Shown: piece by piece, positions 5,612 to 10,442 of the stretch
Layout of the letters: every line of letters begins with the position of its first letter
Numbering within the stretch: the first letter of the stretch is position 1
Source of the DNA: JAMCZC01 sp964364925
GTDB taxonomy: Bacteria > Patescibacteriota > Microgenomatia > Levybacterales > UBA12049
Assembly (NCBI GenBank): GCA_964364925.1
Contig: CAYIOB010000026.1
Coordinates: forward strand, 1-10,442
Direction: 5' to 3'
Length of the DNA: 10,442 nt
The notes under the pieces: model-generated
Seen by the model: the letters and a program-made list of their open reading frames with translations, nothing else
Told to the model about the DNA's origin: nothing
Databases searched by the model: none
Position numbers and translations under genes: made by a program

Positions 5612-8600
5612 AAAGTAATTTATTTAAAAATATTAGTGTAGTTATTCCGATTTTTAACGAAGGGAAAAATATCCCGGAACTTATTAAACGTTTAAACCTT
5701 GCTCTTTTGAAAACAAAAAAATCATTTGAATTAATTTTTGTTGATGATAACTCAAACGACGATACAGATAAGATTTTCGAAGAATTCAGAAACGACCCCA
5801 AAATAATAACTATTAAGAAAGATGGGAAAAGAGGCAAAGCGTTTTCCTTAATCCAGGGTTTTGAAAAAGCATCAGGAGATATAATTGTCATGATTGACGG
5901 AGATTTGCAATATCCTCCCGAAGCGCTTCCGGAAATGATAAAAGCGCTTGATACAACTGACGTAGTTATTGCAAATAGGAAACACTACAGGGATTCAGCA
6001 GTAAGAAAGCTATTTAGTAAAACCTTCAGGTTTGTATTCGGAGGAGCACTTTTTGGATTAAATCATGATATACAATCCGGTCTTAAGGTATTCACAAGAG
6101 AAGTTTTTGAAACGGTAAAATTTACTCCCGTATCTGCCTGGACATTTGACTTGGAATTTTTACATAGAGCAAAACAAGCAGGTTTTTCAATTCACAATTT
6201 CGACATAGTTTTTTCAAAAAGAAAGAATGGACATTCTAAAGTAGCATTCATTAAAACAACTTTTGAGATAGGTTTTAATGCCTTGTGTCTTCGCGCAAAA
6301 AGAATACATCCTGCCCATATTCCGCCAAAACAAGAGGGTACGATGCTTGGCGCCGGAATTGGCTATAAAAAAAAGAAGTATATAACCCATACTACAATTT
6401 CTCATCAAGCGTCTGCGCTTAAGACATTCACTGCTTTGCAGAAGTTGACTATTCTTATAATCGTAGTTGATGTTGCTTTGGGATTTTATATCAGGCCGCT
6501 TTTAACGCTTCAATTGGTAGTTGCAGTTTTAAGTTTAATTTACTTTCTTGATGTTATTTTTAATCTTTATTTAATAGGAAAAAGTTTAAGTTTCCCCCGA
6601 GAAATTATCTCAAGTCAAGAAGAGCTAGACGGGCTAAGGGAGCAGGATTTACCAATGTATACAATACTTTGCCCTTTGTATCGTGAGGCGCAGATTATTC
6701 CTCAATTCTTAGAAGCAATGAGCAAGCTTTCCTATCCAAGGGAAAAATTGGACATAATTCTTCTTCTGGAAGAAGACGATAAAGAAAGCATAGAACAAGT
6801 GGGAAAGATAAATCTCCCTTCTTATGTTAGAAGTCTTATTGTCCCCCACTCTATTCCAAAAACTAAACCTAAAGCTTGTAATTACGGATTAGCTCACGCA
6901 AGAGGAGAGTATCTTGTAATTTATGATGCAGAAGATATTCCGGACACAATGCAGCTTAAAAAAGCCTATCTTGGGTTTGGGAAAGTAAAGGAAGATGTTA
7001 TTTGTCTTCAGGCAAAACTTAATTATTACAACCCTCACCAAAATCTCTTAACCAGGTTTTTTACCGCAGAATATTCCTTGTGGTTTGATGTAACCCTAAC
7101 CGGTCTTCAATCAATAGGCACAACAATTCCATTGGGCGGGACAAGCAATCATTTTAGAATCGAAAACTTAAGACAAGTGGAGGGCTGGGATCCATTTAAT
7201 GTTACGGAGGATGCGGATTTGGGCGTAAGGCTTTTTAGGAAAGGCTATAAGACCGCAATGATTGATTCCACAACTTTGGAAGAAGCAAACAGTAAAGTGG
7301 GGAATTGGTTTAGGCAAAGGTCACGTTGGATAAAAGGTTACATGCAAACATATCTTGTGCATACCAGACACACTGCGCTTTCCCTCAAGGGTCAAAAAAG
7401 GCATTCATTAATTTTCCAACTGCTAATTGGCGGAAAAATAGCATTTGTTTTAATAAATCCATTTTTGTGGGTTGCCACTTTTTCTTACTTTGCTCTATAT
7501 GCGTATGTTGGTCCCGCAATAGAAGCGCTTTATCCGTCAGTAGTTTTTTACATGGCTGTTACTTCTTTGGTGTTTGGTAATTTTCTTTTCCTTTATTACT
7601 ACATGATAGGACTGGCAAAAAAAGGTCAATGGAATCTTATTAAATTTGTTTTTCTAATCCCCCTTTATTGGCTTATGATAAGTATCTCGGCATTTATCGC
7701 CCTTTACCAGTTAATCTTTAAACCGCATTACTGGGAAAAAACAGTCCACGGATTCCATCTTCAAACGAAAAGAGACGTTGTTGTAGAAGCAGTAATTGAG
7801 GTGGAAAGAGAAAGCGGAATAGTTTTTCCCGCAAAAATCAAGGACAAATTAAGGCTTAGCTTATCAAAAAAACATTTTGTCGGGGCAGTATTTGTTCTTT
7901 CGATGGCTGTGGGCAGTTTTCTTAACTTCTTATATAACGTTTATTTGGGACGGGTTCTTAGACTTGAAGATTTTGCTCTTATCAGCCTTGTCGGAGGATT
8001 GTATTCTTTTGTAGCTATTGCAGCCGGGTCTTTTGGAACAACTGTCGGATACAAAACAGGTTATCTTCTTGGAAAGAAAAATGAGGAGTCTGCATTCTTC
8101 TTTTGGAAAAAAACCAGAAAAAAACTTTTATTCACCTCTTTAATTCTTGGTTTGTTATGGATTGGGGTAACACCTTTTTTGGCAAATTTTTTTAGAGAAC
8201 CAAACGCTTATCCTTTAATATTATTTGCGCCTGTAATTTTTGTAAGCTTGGCTTTGGCTGCAGACAGGGGATTTTTGTCTTCAAAACTTGGGTTTGGACT
8301 GCTTGCGATTTTAGTTATTTTTGAACCTGCCTTAAAACTTATAACTTCCGCTTCTTTAGTTTGGCTAAATCTGGGGCAGTGGGCGTATGCGGCAATTCCT
8401 CTTTCGGTTTTTTCTGCATTTATTTTAGCTTGGATTTTTGCAAATTCAGGTAAAAGAAATCCGGATCAGAAAGTGGTAAAAGACAGCAAAAAATTTCCTA
8501 AAAGATTTTTATTTGTTGCGTTTGTCTCCGGTCTTTCTACTGTAATTTTATTAAACATCGATGTTGTTTTAGCAAAACATTATTTAAGTCCTGCCGATGC

Positions 8601-10329
8601 CGGTTTGTATGCCCTTGTTTCTTTAGCGGGCAAAATGATTTTCTTTTTAGGCTCTTTGGCAACTCCTTTTATTATTCCATTGGTAAGCAGAAACGAAGGA
8701 GGAAATAAAGATTCCAAGAAAGTTCTCAATTTAACCCTAGCCGGTGTATTTGCATTGGTAGTTCCGGGGGCAATTACCTTAGGCGTTTTTGGAGACACTA
8801 TTGCGCCCATTTTGTTTGGGACAAAAATATTGCCTGTTGTCTCCTACTTTCTTCCTATTTCCTTTGCAATGCTTTGTTTTTCGCTTTCACGTGTTTATAT
8901 AGATTATTATCTTGCCAAAAAACATTACACCTTTTCCCTTGCAATGCTTTCATTAGGACTATTACAGGTGTTTTTAATAGTAAGTTTTCATAATAGCATC
9001 TCTTCTATTGTTTACGTTACAAGCGGTGTGTGGGCATCAAGCCTTCTTCTGATAATTACTCTGCATACATTTTCGGAAAAAGTTAAAATTTTCGAAAACA
9101 ATGTCGCGGATTTTCTTGGTCTTTTCGCCCTCACTAAAAAAACAGACGTATTAGAAGAAGGAAGGTTTAGGATTCTGATTTTAAACTGGAGAGATACCAG
9201 GCACAAGTGGGCAGGAGGAGCAGAAAGCTACGTGCACGAACTTGCTAAAAGATGGGTAAGAGAGGGAAATACAGTAACGCTATTTTGCGGTAACGATAGT
9301 CACTGTTTAAGAAATGAAGTAGTTAATGGGGTAAATATTGTCAGACGCGGAGGACTTTACACAGTTTATCTTTGGGGATTCCTATACTACATTCTTAAAT
9401 TCAGAGGTAAATATGATGTAATTGTAGATTCAGAAAACGGACTGCCTTTCTTTGCGCCTTTATACGTAAAAGCGCCGGTGTTACTTCTTATCCATCATAT
9501 CCATCAGGAAGTATTTAGGCGGCATTTGAAATTTCCCCTTTCAGCTATTGCAAGGTTTCTGGAAGGAAGTTTAATGCCAAGAGTTTATAGGAATAATCAG
9601 GTTATTACTGTTTCCCAGTCTTCAAAGGACGATATTTTAAAACTGGGACTGGGTAAAAAAAATGATGTTTCAATAGTTTATCCGGGAATTGAGTCCTCGT
9701 TATTCAAAAAAGAAGAGAAAGCAAAAAATCCTCTTTTTGCCTATATTGGAAGACTCAAGCCTTATAAAAACGTTGATGTTGCCATTAAAGCATTTGCAGA
9801 AGTGGCCGGGCCTTGTCCAGAAGCACAGCTTCTTATTATAGGAGAAGGAGAGACATCAACATCCTTACAAGGGCTTACACACGAATTAAATATTGAAAAT
9901 AATGTTACTTTTACAGGACGGGTTAGTGACGTGCAAAAAGCAAGGTTACTTGCCAGAAGCTGGGTTGTTTTACAGCCTTCGATGATAGAGGGATGGGGAA
10001 TAACCGTAATTGAGGCCAATGCGGCAGGCACGCCGGTTATTGCATCAGATGTAAATGGTTTAAGGGACTCTGTTGTAAATGGTCAGACAGGAACATTAGT
10101 TCCGGTTAAGGATGTAGATGCTTTTGCACACGCCATGATGGATTTTATTGTTGATGCAAAATACAGAAAAACACTCTCAGACAATGCATATAGTTGGTCA
10201 AAGAATTTTAGCTGGGATGATAGCTCAAAGCAGTTTTTTCTTATAGTTGCGGATTCCCTAAGATATTCCAAGATACGGTCAAACAGAATTCAATTAGCAG
10301 TCAGCAAGCTCATATCAATATTTTTATGA
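5608..10329 (+). CDS. Four-module polysaccharide assembly protein: GT2, processive GT2, flippase and GT4
   Basis: One uninterrupted 1573-codon frame encodes four membrane-polysaccharide modules. (1) Residues 8-213: a GT2 domain like dolichyl-phosphate mannose synthase (VVIPIFNEG 11-19, VDDNS 45-49, DGDLQ 97-101, DIQSGLKVF 154-162), probably loading a sugar onto a polyprenyl carrier. (2) About 277-715: two membrane helices, then a processive-type GT2 (PLYRE 356-360, D440-x-E-D443, TED 533-535, QRSRW 570-574) and a further membrane block (602-702) ending YWEKT-HG, as in cellulose-synthase-like enzymes. (3) About 757-1155: a multi-helix flippase resembling Wzx/MATE-type polysaccharide exporters, with NVYLGRVLRLEDFALISLV near its start. 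(4) 1186-1560: a GT-B enzyme of family GT4 (AGGAE 1202-1206, GRLKPYKN 1381-1388, E1461...E1469 of the EX7E motif). All visible catalytic residues are intact. The donor sugars and product are unknown. The start is fixed by the Shine-Dalgarno and by the ATGA overlap with the upstream HTH gene. Normally these are separate genes, so the fusion is unusual. Assembly chimerism is unlikely given the continuous frame. Confidence 0.85.
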   Translation: MKSNLFKNISVVIPIFNEGKNIPELIKRLNLALLKTKKSFELIFVDDNSNDDTDKIFEEFRNDPKIITIKKDGKRGKAFSLIQGFEKASGDIIVMIDGDLQYPPEALPEMIKALDTTDVVIANRKHYRDSAVRKLFSKTFRFVFGGALFGLNHDIQSGLKVFTREVFETVKFTPVSAWTFDLEFLHRAKQAGFSIHNFDIVFSKRKNGHSKVAFIKTTFEIGFNALCLRAKRIHPAHIPPKQEGTMLGAGIGYKKKKYITHTTISHQASALKTFTALQKLTILIIVVDVALGFYIRPLLTLQLVVAVLSLIYFLDVIFNLYLIGKSLSFPREIISSQEELDGLREQDLPMYTILCPLYREAQIIPQFLEAMSKLSYPREKLDIILLLEEDDKESIEQVGKINLPSYVRSLIVPHSIPKTKPKACNYGLAHARGEYLVIYDAEDIPDTMQLKKAYLGFGKVKEDVICLQAKLNYYNPHQNLLTRFFTAEYSLWFDVTLTGLQSIGTTIPLGGTSNHFRIENLRQVEGWDPFNVTEDADLGVRLFRKGYKTAMIDSTTLEEANSKVGNWFRQRSRWIKGYMQTYLVHTRHTALSLKGQKRHSLIFQLLIGGKIAFVLINPFLWVATFSYFALYAYVGPAIEALYPSVVFYMAVTSLVFGNFLFLYYYMIGLAKKGQWNLIKFVFLIPLYWLMISISAFIALYQLIFKPHYWEKTVHGFHLQTKRDVVVEAVIEVERESGIVFPAKIKDKLRLSLSKKHFVGAVFVLSMAVGSFLNFLYNVYLGRVLRLEDFALISLVGGLYSFVAIAAGSFGTTVGYKTGYLLGKKNEESAFFFWKKTRKKLLFTSLILGLLWIGVTPFLANFFREPNAYPLILFAPVIFVSLALAADRGFLSSKLGFGLLAILVIFEPALKLITSASLVWLNLGQWAYAAIPLSVFSAFILAWIFANSGKRNPDQKVVKDSKKFPKRFLFVAFVSGLSTVILLNIDVVLAKHYLSPADAGLYALVSLAGKMIFFLGSLATPFIIPLVSRNEGGNKDSKKVLNLTLAGVFALVVPGAITLGVFGDTIAPILFGTKILPVVSYFLPISFAMLCFSLSRVYIDYYLAKKHYTFSLAMLSLGLLQVFLIVSFHNSISSIVYVTSGVWASSLLLIITLHTFSEKVKIFENNVADFLGLFALTKKTDVLEEGRFRILILNWRDTRHKWAGGAESYVHELAKRWVREGNTVTLFCGNDSHCLRNEVVNGVNIVRRGGLYTVYLWGFLYYILKFRGKYDVIVDSENGLPFFAPLYVKAPVLLLIHHIHQEVFRRHLKFPLSAIARFLEGSLMPRVYRNNQVITVSQSSKDDILKLGLGKKNDVSIVYPGIESSLFKKEEKAKNPLFAYIGRLKPYKNVDVAIKAFAEVAGPCPEAQLLIIGEGETSTSLQGLTHELNIENNVTFTGRVSDVQKARLLARSWVVLQPSMIEGWGITVIEANAAGTPVIASDVNGLRDSVVNGQTGTLVPVKDVDAFAHAMMDFIVDAKYRKTLSDNAYSWSKNFSWDDSSKQFFLIVADSLRYSKIRSNRIQLAVSKLISIFL

Positions 10330-10349
10330 CAACTTATAGACTTATAGCA

Positions 10350-10378
10350 TTGATTTTATTAAGCAAATATGGTATAGT
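10350..10378 (+). promoter_or_regulatory. Extended -10 promoter of the nucleotidyltransferase gene
   Basis: TTGATT (10350-10355), 17 bp, TATAGT (10373-10378) preceded by TGG gives an extended -10. Initiation near 10385 leaves a leader of about 11 nt and no Shine-Dalgarno. The closer TATAAT at 10387-10392 would place the start downstream of the ATG and is disfavoured. Confidence 0.55.
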
Positions 10379-10395
10379 TAACAACCTATAATATT

Positions 10396-10442
10396 ATGAA
10401 AGCAGTTATTTTTGCAGGAGGATTTGGAACCAGAATTAGCGA
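10396..10442 (+). CDS. Partial sugar-nucleotide nucleotidyltransferase, glucose-1-phosphate cytidylyltransferase-like
   Basis: Only the first 15 codons are in the window, reading MKAVIFAGGFGTRIS. The GGxGTR loop is the nucleotide-binding signature of the NTP_transferase family, which makes NDP-sugars from sugar-1-phosphates. The residues IS after GTR, rather than LRP, favour the CDP-glucose enzyme (RfbF/DdhA type) over dTDP-glucose or GDP-mannose enzymes. The next codon begins GA, compatible with the E expected there. Family membership is likely and the subfamily tentative. It lies 66 bp after the assembly protein on the same strand with its own promoter, and would supply an activated sugar. 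Confidence 0.7.
   Translation, partial: MKAVIFAGGFGTRIS

Noticed and set aside
7326..7580. 84-codon plus-strand frame inside the giant gene
   Set aside because: It is an alternative-frame shadow of the membrane part of the second GT2 module, whose own frame is strongly supported by motifs.
10326..10391. 21-codon frame overlapping the end of the giant gene by ATGA
   Set aside because: The peptide is unremarkable, there is no Shine-Dalgarno, and the frame covers the promoter of the next gene.
10387..10392. TATAAT just before the nucleotidyltransferase ATG
   Set aside because: Only 3 nt separate it from the ATG, so initiation would fall inside the gene. The extended -10 at 10373 with a -35 at 17 bp fits better.
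1..10442. CRISPR arrays, tRNA or rRNA genes, insertion sequences
   Set aside because: No regularly spaced repeats, tRNA cloverleaf signatures, transposase motifs or terminal repeats were seen.

Overview
The window looks like part of a small-genome candidate-phylum bacterium (Patescibacteria/CPR, possibly the Microgenomates side). This assignment is an inference. It rests on the low GC content, short gene leaders with almost no Shine-Dalgarno sequences, a membrane-anchored acidic/serine-rich protein of a style common in that group, and a very large fused glycosyltransferase. The long reading frames contain no internal TGA and at least two genes end in TGA, so the standard bacterial code fits and the UGA-recoding CPR lineages do not. 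No marker gene is present to fix the taxonomy.

Left part (1-4015), a DNA-restriction island. A partial minus-strand gene leaves the window at base 1. Its upstream region holds three copies of a GTAAATG half-site, two of them forming a perfect 14-bp palindrome, then a hydrophobic 20-residue micro-ORF and overlapping small hairpins. Next come a lone Mrr-type restriction endonuclease (297-1184) and an 869-residue protein fusing nuclease, N6-adenine methyltransferase and specificity modules (1268-3877). The latter is a complete restriction-modification system in one chain, and sampled stretches are visibly more AT-rich than the rest of the window. A short, apparently frameshifted ORF follows it.

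Middle part (4016-5386). An intergenic stretch carries a perfect 24-bp palindrome and a GC-rich block with a strong hairpin. Beyond it lies a minus-strand gene (4201-5166) for a single-pass membrane protein with a long Ser/Gly/acidic linker. Its promoter (TTGACA, 17 bp, TGTAAT) places the transcript start at or next to the ATG. A divergent promoter with the same architecture drives the right-hand operon.

Right part (5387-10442), surface polysaccharide assembly. A 74-residue excisionase-type helix-turn-helix protein overlaps by ATGA a 1573-residue protein. That protein joins, in order, a dolichyl-phosphate-mannose-synthase-like GT2, a processive-type GT2 with membrane segments and QxxRW, a Wzx/MATE-like flippase and a GT4 glycosyltransferase. 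The start of a sugar-nucleotide nucleotidyltransferase follows, resembling glucose-1-phosphate cytidylyltransferase. Together these would make an activated sugar, transfer or polymerise sugars on a membrane carrier, move the product across the membrane and add further sugars, with most steps in one polypeptide. This four-module fusion is the most striking item in the window.
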